DNA from: CALRBF01 sp041164045
GTDB lineage: Bacteria > Patescibacteriota > Minisyncoccia > SW-4-49-11
DNA length: 7,779 bases
NCBI GenBank assembly: GCA_041164045.1
Contig: JBEAQD010000048.1
Coordinates: forward strand, 1 to 7,779
Reading direction: 5' to 3'
Positions 1 to 6,555 of this stretch are shown piece by piece; the stretch's first letter is position 1, and each line of letters begins with the position of its first letter. The position numbers were made by a program, and so were the translations under genes. Under the pieces are notes generated by a model, which saw only the letters and a list, made by a program, of their open reading frames with translations, made no database searches and had not been told where the DNA came from.

Positions 1-701
1 GAAATTTTACTATCCAATATGTCTTTTCTTACCATACCATATACAAAAAATATCAAGTACTGAGTAAATAATGGGAAATCTCCAATATACCAAGTATTAT
101 ACATAAAGAATGAAAATATAGATATTCCAAAGGATATAATTAATAAATATCTTGGACTAATATTACGGATATAATCTAATATGGGATATAGTAAGTATAG
201 TTGGAATAAAATAGGGATAAAATAAAATGGTACCGCCGTACTTCCGACCAATATCATCTGCCAAAGTGGAGCTGAAGTATTGTATCCAATTTGCCATAAA
301 ATAATATTAATAATAATATAAGGAACACCAATTCTTAAGAATTTACTAAAATAAAAATTAAAAATATAACTTTTCTGCCAAATAAAATTTTTTAATAATA
401 ATCCTGAAGTAAATAGAAAGACTGGAATAGCAAATCTAAAGATATTATTTATAGAGTTTAAAGAAATAATCTCAGCTATACCATTATATTTATATAATAA
501 CAGATAGCAAGTATGAATTATAATCACACCTATTATAGATAGACCTCTCATAGCATCAATACTCTGTAATCTATTTTTACCTTTACTAGGAAAATCAATA
601 TTTGTTACCCAAAAGACTCTAGCATAACGAGGTACTGCTAATAAAATTATTAGACTTATTATGACAAATAAATATTCTAATACAAACTGACTAACATCCA
701 T
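1..701 (-). CDS. Acyltransferase-3 family membrane protein, partial (3' end beyond window)
   Basis: The frame is open from an ATG at 701-699 to the window edge, giving 233 residues without a stop; the C-terminus is outside. After an N-terminal hydrophobic segment (about residues 10-23), residues 44-63 read RLQSIDAMRGLSIIGVIIIH. This matches the conserved start of the acyltransferase-3 family (R...lD.lRG.ai..V...H), with R44, D49, R52 and the putatively catalytic H63. Several hydrophobic helices follow (about 92-102, 123-139, 147-175, 183-205, 213-222), as expected for this 10-or-so-helix integral membrane family. Members transfer acyl groups, often acetyl, to sugars of exopolysaccharide, lipopolysaccharide or peptidoglycan; the substrate here cannot be told. 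The start overlaps the stop of the upstream coiled-coil gene by one base (TAATG), so the two are probably translationally coupled. Confidence 0.85.
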   Translation of the reverse strand, partial: MDVSQFVLEYLFVIISLIILLAVPRYARVFWVTNIDFPSKGKNRLQSIDAMRGLSIIGVIIIHTCYLLLYKYNGIAEIISLNSINNIFRFAIPVFLFTSGLLLKNFIWQKSYIFNFYFSKFLRIGVPYIIINIILWQIGYNTSAPLWQMILVGSTAVPFYFIPILFQLYLLYPILDYIRNISPRYLLIISFGISIFSFFMYNTWYIGDFPLFTQYLIFFVYGMVRKDILDSKI

Positions 702-1141
702 TATTTAATTTCTCTATATAATTCTGGAGTATATTCATCAATTGGGAACAAATATTTACGAGTTCCTGACTTTACAATCAAATCATTGACTATTTTAACA
801 TTTTGATTATGAAGTTCAATCAATTCGTCATACTCTTCTATAGATTGATTCAAATTATCAACTAATTCGTTATATTCGCCAATCGATTCATTGTATTGAG
901 CAAATTTTTTATCATTGACTAATTTATCTAACTTGACTTTTTCCTCATCCAGCTTTTGCCTTGATCGAGCTATACTCTGCTCTTTTTCATCTATCGTAAC
1001 TCTTGCTATATTGATAGTATTACCCAAACTTCTAATCGTTTGCATATCCTCATAGTTCACATACTCCTGATACCCCCAGTAAGCTACATTGCTAATGAAG
1101 TATAGTACCAAAAATATTGATAAGTATTTTAGTATTGTCAT
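701..1141 (-). CDS. Small membrane-anchored coiled-coil protein, function unknown
   Basis: The product is 146 residues. Residues 4-24 form one hydrophobic segment after a single lysine, with no obvious signal-peptidase site, so it looks like an N-terminal membrane anchor with most of the protein outside. Residues 35-115 are rich in Glu, Lys, Gln, Asn, Ile and Leu in heptad-like spacing, suggesting a long coiled coil; part is a repetitive run of YNE/YNEL/YDEL units (about 83-108). The tail contains LFPIDEYTPELYREIK. I do not recognise a named family. Its stop overlaps the start of the acyltransferase gene by one base, so it may anchor, space or regulate that enzyme at the envelope; this is inference from context. 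Start chosen at the first ATG, before which the region is non-coding and very AT-rich. Confidence 0.75.
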   Translation of the reverse strand: MTILKYLSIFLVLYFISNVAYWGYQEYVNYEDMQTIRSLGNTINIARVTIDEKEQSIARSRQKLDEEKVKLDKLVNDKKFAQYNESIGEYNELVDNLNQSIEEYDELIELHNQNVKIVNDLIVKSGTRKYLFPIDEYTPELYREIK

Positions 1142-1296
1142 ATAATTTTATTATATATTATTTATTGCAAGTTGAGAAGTGGGGTGGAAAAATATTTATT
1201 TATTTTTATTAAAAAATATAATATTTAAGCCTATTTACAGAGTTTTTATGATGTGATAATATTTGGGTTAGATACATATAAATAACTCTATATTTT
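1142..1296. other. Divergent intergenic region, AT-rich
   Basis: This 155-base gap separates the minus-strand coiled-coil gene from the plus-strand nitrilase gene, so it must carry both promoters. A candidate promoter for the plus side is listed separately. On the minus side a TTGCAA and a TATAAT lie just upstream of the start codon but are only 9 nt apart, so I do not call a promoter there. No repeat or hairpin stands out. Confidence 0.5.
1234..1260 (+). promoter_or_regulatory. Candidate promoter of the nitrilase-family gene
   Basis: An extended -10 element TGTGATAAT lies at 1252-1260, with TTTACA (one mismatch to TTGACA) at 1234-1239. The spacer is 15 nt to GATAAT, or 17 nt if the -10 is read as TAATAT. 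Transcription would start near 1267, leaving a leader of about 30 nt. No Shine-Dalgarno motif precedes the ATG at 1297. Confidence 0.4.
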
Positions 1297-2124
1297 ATGA
1301 AGGTCAAAATTGCGGTAGTACAATTTGAAATTAATCAATACAATCCTGATAAGAATCTTAACAAAGCTGAGAGATTTATAGCCAAAGCCTCAGAATCTAA
1401 GGCAGATATTATTGTTTTTCCAGAGGATTTTTTAAGCGGGGGACTTAATGACGATGAGATTGTTAAACTTGCAGATTCTGAAGGAAAATATAGAAAAATC
1501 TTCCAAGCATTAGCCAAAAAATATAAAATTAATATCGTACCGGGGAGTATTATTGAAAAAGAAAGTTTAGGATACTATAATATAACTTATTATATAGATT
1601 CAAAAGGTGATGTCAAAGGTCAGTATAAGAAAATTAATTTATGGCATCCAGAGAAAAGTTATATTAACAGAGGTAGTGAAATTAGTGTATTTAATACAAA
1701 GTTTGGTAAAATTGGACTAATAATTTGTTGGGATTTGATGTTCCCTGAAATATTTAGAAAAATGTTAAGAAAAGGAGTTAACATTGTAATTTGTCCTAGT
1801 TATTGGACTTTTGAGGATGCCTCTATTGGTTTGAAATGGGATAAAAATTCTGATCCTAATCTCGTTGACTCTCTATGTGTCGGGAGAGCTTTTGAAAATG
1901 AGATTATTCTGGTTTATGCTAATGCAGTTGGTAAATTAACATTACCCAATTTTGAGGGTACATTATTCGGACACTCTCAAATAACAACCCCCTTTATAGG
2001 TGCGGTTAACAAATTAAATCATCAGAAAGAAGAGATGTTTATCCAAGAGGTTGATACAAATATACTCAAAGATGCTGAGAGAGCTTACAAAATTAGATAT
2101 GATATTAAGAATAGATTGCTTTAA
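1297..2124 (+). CDS. Nitrilase-superfamily carbon-nitrogen hydrolase
   Basis: The product is 275 residues, the normal length for a single-domain nitrilase-superfamily amidohydrolase. The catalytic Glu-Lys-Cys triad is visible in its usual contexts: E43 in IVFPEDF, K112 in YKKINLW (family YxKxHL), and C144 in LIICWDLMFPE (family CxDxRFPE, including E151). The family hydrolyses C-N bonds of amides, nitriles or carbamoyl compounds through a cysteine thioester; exact substrate is not predictable from this sequence. There is no signal peptide, so it is cytoplasmic. It is monocistronic in this window and ends 5 bases before the convergent transporter gene. The ATG at 1297 gives the family's typical beginning (KIAVVQFE). 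An Asn (N114) replaces the common His after the lysine motif, a tolerated variation. Subfamily assignment is uncertain. Confidence 0.9.
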   Translation: MKVKIAVVQFEINQYNPDKNLNKAERFIAKASESKADIIVFPEDFLSGGLNDDEIVKLADSEGKYRKIFQALAKKYKINIVPGSIIEKESLGYYNITYYIDSKGDVKGQYKKINLWHPEKSYINRGSEISVFNTKFGKIGLIICWDLMFPEIFRKMLRKGVNIVICPSYWTFEDASIGLKWDKNSDPNLVDSLCVGRAFENEIILVYANAVGKLTLPNFEGTLFGHSQITTPFIGAVNKLNHQKEEMFIQEVDTNILKDAERAYKIRYDIKNRLL

Positions 2125-2129
2125 TTAAC

Positions 2130-2813
2130 TTACTTCCTATACAAAATCATACGATTTAGGTACATAAATGGTATGTCTATAATACCAACTAGCCATTTTA
2201 TAACCAAAATTCCAGTAATCAGAGGTATTAGTTCTTGCACTCCAGCAAAAGCAATAATCACAAATATAACAATATCCAAAGCCATAGCTGGCAGAGAGCT
2301 GAAGCCATTTCGCATCCAGAGATGTCTACCTTTAGTTAATTTTTTGAACCAATCGAAAATATAGGCATCAATATTCTCACTTACTAGGAAAGCAACCCAA
2401 CTAGCAAACATAATTCTAGGAGTATAGCCAATTATCTTGGCAAAATTTTCTTGATCTGGCCAAAAAGGAGCAGGTTGTAATGAAATGGCTAGCCAAATAA
2501 AAAAAGCTACAGCAACTTGAGTGATAAAGGTTATGAATATCATTTTTTGAGTTTCTTTCCTTCCAAATTTTTCATTTACAATATCGGTTAAGAGGAATGT
2601 CACCGCGAAGACCAAAGTCGCTGAAGTAGCATAAAAAGTGGTAAACCCAAGGTCAAAAGTAGCAATTTTATAAGCTATAATATTACTAATCAATACAAAA
2701 GCTACAAATAATCCCACCAAAGCATCTACCCTATTGTATCTCCGTGCATACCAGGAACCAAACAGAGAAAAGGCTGTAATCGCCACAATCCAAAGCAACA
2801 TTTGTAATAACAT
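2130..2813 (-). CDS. VUT/YhhQ family transporter (queuosine precursor transporter-like)
   Basis: The product is 227 residues, a hydrophobic protein with about six or seven membrane helices (near 5-19, 31-51, 60-79, 91-112, 132-146, 174-191, 195-215). It carries the signature motifs of the VUT (vitamin uptake transporter)/YhhQ family: ISNIIAYKI (42-50), TDIVNEKFGR (76-85), SENIDAYIFDWFKK (145-158) and GRHLWMRN (162-169), followed by a conserved small-residue helix. E. coli YhhQ imports queuosine precursors (preQ0/preQ1) for tRNA modification, so salvage of a deazaguanine precursor is the likely role; no other queuosine gene is in the window to support it. M5 is an alternative start. A candidate promoter sits about 30 nt upstream. 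Convergent with the nitrilase gene. Confidence 0.9.
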   Translation of the reverse strand: MLLQMLLWIVAITAFSLFGSWYARRYNRVDALVGLFVAFVLISNIIAYKIATFDLGFTTFYATSATLVFAVTFLLTDIVNEKFGRKETQKMIFITFITQVAVAFFIWLAISLQPAPFWPDQENFAKIIGYTPRIMFASWVAFLVSENIDAYIFDWFKKLTKGRHLWMRNGFSSLPAMALDIVIFVIIAFAGVQELIPLITGILVIKWLVGIIDIPFMYLNRMILYRK

Positions 2814-2839
2814 AAGTTCAGAGATTAGTTTATATTTTT

Positions 2840-2870
2840 ATTATACACTATTTTGATGATTTTTTGTAAA
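2840..2870 (-). promoter_or_regulatory. Candidate promoter of the VUT-family transporter gene
   Basis: On the minus strand a perfect TATAAT occupies 2845-2840, with TTTACA at 2870-2865 and a spacer of 19 nt (18 if TTACAA is taken). Transcription would begin near 2833, about 20 nt before the ATG at 2813. There is no Shine-Dalgarno motif. Confidence 0.45.
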
Positions 2871-2913
2871 TAATCTTAATTGACAATATATGTTGAGGTT
2901 ATGGATAAATAAT

Positions 2914-3103
2914 GTCCTCCTTTGGAGGAGGTGGCACGAAGTGCCGGAGGTGGATAGAATTTTAGTTTGTGTTTTATCCATCCCAGCCTTTCAGGATTCC
3001 ACCTCCATACCTACCGCAGGCAGGGAGATAAATTAAGGGATTTCGTCCCTCCTATACTTTAGTTTGGGAGGGGGTGGACAGCTATGCTGGACGGGGTGGA
3101 TTG
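2914..3103 (+). repeat. Composite hairpin repeat, copy R1
   Basis: This GC-rich block fills most of the 370-base gene-free gap at 2814-3183. In order it holds: a hairpin TCCTCC-TTT-GGAGGA (2915-2929); a hairpin GGCAC-GAA-GTGCC (2933-2945); GGAGGTGGATAGAA (2946-2959), whose first nine bases pair exactly with TCCACCTCC at 2998-3006; a shared 15-mer CCTACCGCAGGCAGG (3010-3024); a hairpin AGGGA-TTTCG-TCCCT (3036-3050); and two direct GGGGTGGA repeats (3071-3078, 3093-3100) flanking CAGC-TAT-GCTG. The order of the first half matches copy R2 (3826-3981) and part of R3 (7332-7375). No open frame crosses it. It resembles a MITE-like or extragenic palindromic element; no transposase is present. The right boundary is approximate. 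Confidence 0.75.
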
Positions 3104-3183
3104 TTTTTGTATTTCAACTCTCTACACCTATACACTAATCCTAATATCCTATATACTATAAATATACATAATACAATCTATAT

Positions 3184-3525
3184 ATGAAATCTATAGATGA
3201 ATATCATCAAAATCAAGCAACTAGTATTCAGCCAAAATTAGAGTTATTAAGACAAGCTATCATAGATGTAGCTCCGGAGGTAGAAGAAGTCATCAGCTAT
3301 AATATGCCAGCTTTTAAACAAAATAAAGTTTTGGTATATTATGCAGTCAATAAAAATCATATTGGCTTCTACCCCACTCCAAGTCCAATTCTACACTTTC
3401 AAAAAGAATTAAAGCCATACAAAACCTCCAAGGGAGCAATTCAATTCCCATTAGATAAGCCATTACCAATAGATTTAATTCAAAAAATAGTAAAATTTAG
3501 AATTAAAGAAGATCAAAATCTATGA
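3184..3525 (+). CDS. DUF1801 / YdhG-like protein (frataxin-like fold)
   Basis: The product is 113 residues, the full length of a single DUF1801 domain. Characteristic motifs are EEVISYNMPAF (34-44), NKNHIGFYPTPS (56-67) and KTSKGAIQFPLDKPLP (80-95). The domain adopts a frataxin-like alpha/beta fold; some Bacillus members have been described as putative intracellular iron chaperones, but the role in most bacteria is not established. It is cytoplasmic. Its stop codon TGA overlaps the ATG of the following gene (ATGA at 3522-3525), so the two are translationally coupled. DUF1801 and OmdA domains are found fused in one polypeptide in YdeI-type proteins, and this pair looks like the split form. The ATG at 3184 gives the usual N-terminus (sIDEYH); no Shine-Dalgarno motif is present. 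Confidence 0.88.
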   Translation: MKSIDEYHQNQATSIQPKLELLRQAIIDVAPEVEEVISYNMPAFKQNKVLVYYAVNKNHIGFYPTPSPILHFQKELKPYKTSKGAIQFPLDKPLPIDLIQKIVKFRIKEDQNL

Positions 3526-3812
3526 AAAACTCAAACCCACTCAATGGAATATTACATCCAATCACAGAAGATATAAGTCAGGCTTTAGAAGACAATAGTA
3601 TTATATTAGACAAATGGAATCAATTAACTCCAATTCAGCGCAATGAATGGATATGCTGGATTACAATTGTCAAAAAATCAGAAACTCGCCTCAATCATAT
3701 TCAAAGAATGCTAGAGGAAATCCAAACCGGAAACAAAACCCCTTGCTGTTGGCCGGGCTGTCCACATCGAAACCCTAAAGCCCAAAAGTGGTTTGGGAAG
3801 AAAGGTAAGTGA
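3522..3812 (+). CDS. OmdA/YdeI-like C-terminal domain protein with Cys-rich tail
   Basis: The product is 96 residues. The centre, W32-xx-LTPIQRNEW-xx-WI with KKSETR (51-56) and R62, matches the helical OmdA domain of the YdeI/OmpD-associated family (W..Lt...R.e...WI..akk.eTR..Ri...). That family has been linked loosely to bacteriocin tolerance, but no biochemical role is known. The tail TPCCWPGCPHRNPKAQKWFG (73-92) holds C75, C76, C80 and H82, which could bind a metal, though this is inference. It starts inside the stop codon of the DUF1801 gene by a 4-base overlap, so both are made together, probably as partners equivalent to the two domains of YdeI. It ends in TGA 13 bases before repeat R2. 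Confidence 0.75.
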   Translation: MKNSNPLNGILHPITEDISQALEDNSIILDKWNQLTPIQRNEWICWITIVKKSETRLNHIQRMLEEIQTGNKTPCCWPGCPHRNPKAQKWFGKKGK

Positions 3813-3825
3813 TTAATATAAAAAC

Positions 3826-3981
3826 TGTCCCTCTTTGGAGAGGGTGCCCGTAGGGTGGGTGTGGATAGAATTATAATCCTTTACTAAATCCACCTCCGGA
3901 CTCAAGGCCACCCCCTCCTAAATAAATATAGTAGGGACTTAAAGCTCCTCCCTGCCTACCGCAGGCAGGCAAAGGAGGACA
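3826..3981 (+). repeat. Composite hairpin repeat, copy R2
   Basis: This 156-base element fills the gap between the OmdA-like gene and alkD. Its ends form imperfect terminal inverted repeats: TGTCCCTCTTT (3826-3836) against AAAGGAGGACA (3971-3981), 9 of 11 bases complementary. Inside are a hairpin CCCTCT-TTGG-AGAGGG (3829-3844), CCC-GTA-GGG (3847-3855), GTGGATAGAA (3861-3870) whose GTGGAT pairs with ATCCAC at 3888-3893, and a strong hairpin CCTGCCT-ACCGC-AGGCAGG (3951-3969). It shares the order hairpin, second hairpin, GTGGATAGAA, ATCCACCTCC-type arm and the 15-mer CCTACCGCAGGCAGG with copy R1. No coding frame and no clear target-site duplication are seen. Confidence 0.75.
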
Positions 3982-4003
3982 ATTTATAAGAATCTACATA
4001 ATT

Positions 4004-4720
4004 ATGCCTCACACCTATAAAAATATACAGTACTCCCTAAGACAATATGCCACTTCAGAGCGAAAGAGTAAAATTGAGTGGTTTTTTAAAACTGGTAAGG
4101 GGCAGTATGGCGAGGGAGATGAATTCATCGGAGTGACTAATCCAGATATAAGGAAAGTGGCTAGACAATACAAGGATATAGACTTATCCGAGATAGAATT
4201 GCTCTTGCACTCCCCTATTCACGAGGATAGACTTTGTGCTTTAATATTATTAGTGAATAAGAATAAACAAGCTACTCCAGAGCAGAGAAAAGATATAGCT
4301 AATATGTATATTGTTAATTTGCATTATATCAATAATTGGGACTTAGTTGACTTATCCGCTCATTATATACTAGGCCGAGCCATAGCCGATGATATACAGC
4401 CAATGAATATATTAGATGATTTAGCTGACTCACATATACTATGGGAGAGAAGGATTGCTATAATCTCTACTATGTACTTCATCTCGCAAGGCAATATTAC
4501 CCCTAGCCTACATATAGCTAAAAAACTACTCACAGACAAAGAAGACCTAATCCACAAAGCCGTCGGCTGGACACTGAGAGAAGCTTGGAAAAAGTCCTCC
4601 AAAAAAGCCGAGCAATTCCTCATAGATAACTACTCCCAACTCCCACGAACCACCCTAAGATATGCAATAGAGAGATTCCCTAAAGAAAAGAGGTTAAAGT
4701 TTTTGAGGGGAGAGTTTTGA
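4004..4720 (+). CDS. DNA alkylation repair enzyme, AlkD family
   Basis: The product is 238 residues, the typical length of AlkD, a DNA glycosylase built from HEAT-like helical repeats that removes N3- and N7-alkylated purines without flipping the base. Recognisable segments are FIGVTNPDIRKVARQY (41-56), INNWDLVDLSAHYI (109-122), WERRIAIISTMYFI (147-160), DLIHKAVGWTLREAWK (181-196) and LPRTTLRYAIERFP (213-226). W112, D116, R149/R150 and W189 sit where B. cereus AlkD has its lesion-contacting Trp, Asp, Arg and Trp residues. It is cytoplasmic and stands alone, facing the dioxygenase gene with 8 bases between the stops. The first ATG gives the family's length; the nearest GGAGGA lies in repeat R2, over 20 nt away, too far to be a ribosome binding site. 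Confidence 0.93.
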   Translation: MPHTYKNIQYSLRQYATSERKSKIEWFFKTGKGQYGEGDEFIGVTNPDIRKVARQYKDIDLSEIELLLHSPIHEDRLCALILLVNKNKQATPEQRKDIANMYIVNLHYINNWDLVDLSAHYILGRAIADDIQPMNILDDLADSHILWERRIAIISTMYFISQGNITPSLHIAKKLLTDKEDLIHKAVGWTLREAWKKSSKKAEQFLIDNYSQLPRTTLRYAIERFPKEKRLKFLRGEF

Positions 4721-4728
4721 TATTTGTA

Positions 4729-5556
4729 TCAAGATATTTTTAAGCTGGTCATACTCAAGCTACCAGCAACCAGTTTATCATTAAAAAAAGATATAGTTTC
4801 TCCTTTTTGTTGTAGTCCCAAGGTATAAATTAGAGGTAAGTAATGATCAGGGGTTGGAATTGCTAAATTCATAGCTTGAGATTGCTTCTCAAAATCAATG
4901 AGGGGTTGATAATCTCCTTTTAATAAGTAATCATTGATGGTTGTGTGAGCTTCTATTGCCCAGTCATATCCATAATTATCTTTATAAAAATTTTGCCAAT
5001 CTACTAATCCTAAATTATGTATTATATTCCCACTTCCAATAATAAGAATACCTTTATTTCTAAGTATGCTGATCTTTTGAGCCAACTCATAATGTTGTTG
5101 GGCTGACTTAGTATAATCTATACTCATCTGGATAACTGGAATATCTGCCTGCGGGTATAAATGCTTAATTACACTCCAGGCCCCATGATCTAGCCCCCAC
5201 TTTTCGTCTAACTCTGCGATTGTAGGGTGAAGAATATCTTTGGTTAATTTAGCTAACTCTGGGCTACCTTTTGTTGGATATTGTACATCAAATAAAGCCT
5301 GTGGAAAGCCTGCAAAATCATGAATAGTTCTAGGCATTTCCATAGCAGTTAGTTTTGTCCCATTGATATACCAATGAGCTGAAATACAAAGTATTGCCAC
5401 TGGCTTTGGTAATAATTTTGCTACATCTCTAAACCCATCAACAAATTGATTCTCTTCAATTGCATTCATTGGATTACCATGCCCTAAAAATAAAGCGGGC
5501 ATCCTCTCTGTATTAGGAAATGATTCACTTATATTGTAAAATTCAGTCAGGTTCAT
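4729..5556 (-). CDS. DODA-type extradiol aromatic ring-opening dioxygenase (YgiD-like)
   Basis: The product is 275 residues, close to E. coli YgiD. Histidines expected of this LigB-superfamily enzyme are all present in context: H26 in LFLGHGNPM, H61 in ISAHWY, H124 in GLDHGAWS, H180 in GSGNIIHNL and H238 in PTPDHYLPL. H26, H61 and H238 would form the metal site and H180 the acid-base residue by family pattern. The family cleaves catecholic rings such as L-DOPA using a divalent metal and oxygen; the physiological substrate in bacteria is often unknown. There is no signal peptide. It is read from its own candidate promoter and is convergent with alkD. A gene for an oxygen-using aromatic-cleavage enzyme is notable if the host is a reduced-genome, fermentative organism, but the lineage itself is only inferred. 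Confidence 0.92.
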   Translation of the reverse strand: MNLTEFYNISESFPNTERMPALFLGHGNPMNAIEENQFVDGFRDVAKLLPKPVAILCISAHWYINGTKLTAMEMPRTIHDFAGFPQALFDVQYPTKGSPELAKLTKDILHPTIAELDEKWGLDHGAWSVIKHLYPQADIPVIQMSIDYTKSAQQHYELAQKISILRNKGILIIGSGNIIHNLGLVDWQNFYKDNYGYDWAIEAHTTINDYLLKGDYQPLIDFEKQSQAMNLAIPTPDHYLPLIYTLGLQQKGETISFFNDKLVAGSLSMTSLKIS

Positions 5557-5577
5557 TTATATAATCTTAATAAATCA

Positions 5578-5606
5578 ATTATACCTCTTTTTTGTATTCT
5601 ACACAA
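5578..5606 (-). promoter_or_regulatory. Candidate promoter of the DODA dioxygenase gene
   Basis: On the minus strand a perfect TATAAT lies at 5583-5578 with TTGTGT at 5606-5601, a spacer of exactly 17 nt. Transcription would begin near 5571, about 15 nt before the ATG at 5556. The sequence also contains a weak A/T hairpin, TTTTTGT paired with ACAAAAA, downstream of the DHH gene; I do not call it a terminator. Confidence 0.45.
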
Positions 5607-5619
5607 AAATCTTAGTTTT

Positions 5620-6555
5620 TTAATTTTGGAAATACTCCCTAATCAAAGGAATAATTTCTTTTCGCATTATAATATGCTCTGTTTTAGAGATACTATTTTT
5701 GAATTGGAGTTTTAATATTTTTTCAATTAAATTTTGGCTAGTTTGATCTATGACAATAAATATATTGAATGCATGCTTTAAATCTATCAAACTCAAAAAT
5801 ATAATGTCTAGCGATTTAGAAGTTTTGATGCTAGAAAGTATAGCTTTAATATTTGTAATATTTTCTTTTACAAAGAGGTTGGCATTGACTATTTCTAGTT
5901 GAGATATACCAATTTTTTGATTATTGATATTAAATATTGCACATTCATCGAATATAGTCTTTTTTAGTAAATATTTAAAATTAGATTTAGCTTTAAACAT
6001 TTCATTTATATAGTTTTGTGGTATTTTAATTTTATCTTTTAGCCAAGAAGCCATATTCTGATCTCTTGAAGTTGTGACTTGAGATTGAAAGTTAATTGTA
6101 TTTGAGATTATAGCTGAATATAATAACAAAGCAGATTCTTTAGAGACAGGAGTATCGCTATAGTAAAATTTCTCTGCAATCAATGTAGCAGCAGACCCAA
6201 CTAGTTCAATATTGATATTAGCATTAGAAAATTAATTCAATTCATCTGTTATTCTATGGTCAATAATTTCGATTACTTGATTTGGGCTAATATATTCTGA
6301 TAAAGTTCTAAGATCACTTGTATCTACTAGAATTACCTCATTTATATCCTCTGCTATATTTTCTATATTTGTAAAATTACTAATATTAAACTTATCTAAT
6401 ACAAATTTAGCCTCTATATGCGGTTTCCCGGATATGACAGGGATTACATTTTTACCTTGTTTATACAAAAATTCCGTATAAGCAAACATACAAGCTACTC
6501 CATCTAAATCTGGATTTTTATAGCTTGTCACTATGAGTTTAGAATTGTATGTCAT
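5620..6555 (-). pseudogene. DHH/DHR family phosphoesterase (PPX1/prune-like), split by one in-frame TAA
   Basis: Two open frames, 6555-6232 and 6183-5620, lie in the same frame. Between them are one TAA (6234-6232) and 16 sense codons reading FSNANINIELVGSAAT, a conserved family segment. Without the stop the protein would be 311 residues, the normal size for family II pyrophosphatase/PPX1/prune proteins. Visible motifs: NPDLD (14-18), ILVDTSD (75-81), IIDHR (97-101), IELVGSAATLIAEK, a SAIISNT motif, TTSRD, and near the end MRKEIIP, matching the SRKKQVVP signature of the DHHA2 domain. Relative to B. subtilis family II pyrophosphatase, the ligand His of GHxNPD is Tyr, the second His of DHH is Arg (as in prune), and the ligand Asp of SDT is Asn, so the substrate may differ. 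The gene overlaps the upstream zinc-ribbon gene by ATGA. A nonsense mutation, readthrough or assembly error are all possible. Confidence 0.85.

Noticed and set aside
1335..1517. Minus-strand open frame inside the nitrilase gene
   Set aside because: It is antisense to a gene with an intact catalytic triad and shows no recognisable protein features.
2173..2364. Plus-strand open frame inside the VUT transporter gene
   Set aside because: It is antisense to conserved membrane-protein motifs, with no initiation signal or family resemblance.
2914..3981. CRISPR array
   Set aside because: The repeats are composite palindromes in different gaps with genes between them; there are no regular spacers and no cas genes.
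4363..4623. Minus-strand open frame inside alkD
   Set aside because: It lies opposite the most conserved AlkD segments and is explained by their codon use.
3184..4720. UGA recoding (genetic code 25 or 4)
   Set aside because: TGA ends several genes at the expected family length, two within ATGA overlaps, and no in-frame TGA occurs in any gene.
5584..5619. Terminator after the DHH-type gene
   Set aside because: The only stem is A/T pairs (TTTTTGT/ACAAAAA) overlapping the dioxygenase promoter, with no GC core.
5620..6555. Two separate genes rather than one interrupted gene
   Set aside because: The halves are in the same frame, the codons between them encode conserved family sequence, and the second half has no proper start, so one broken or read-through gene fits better.
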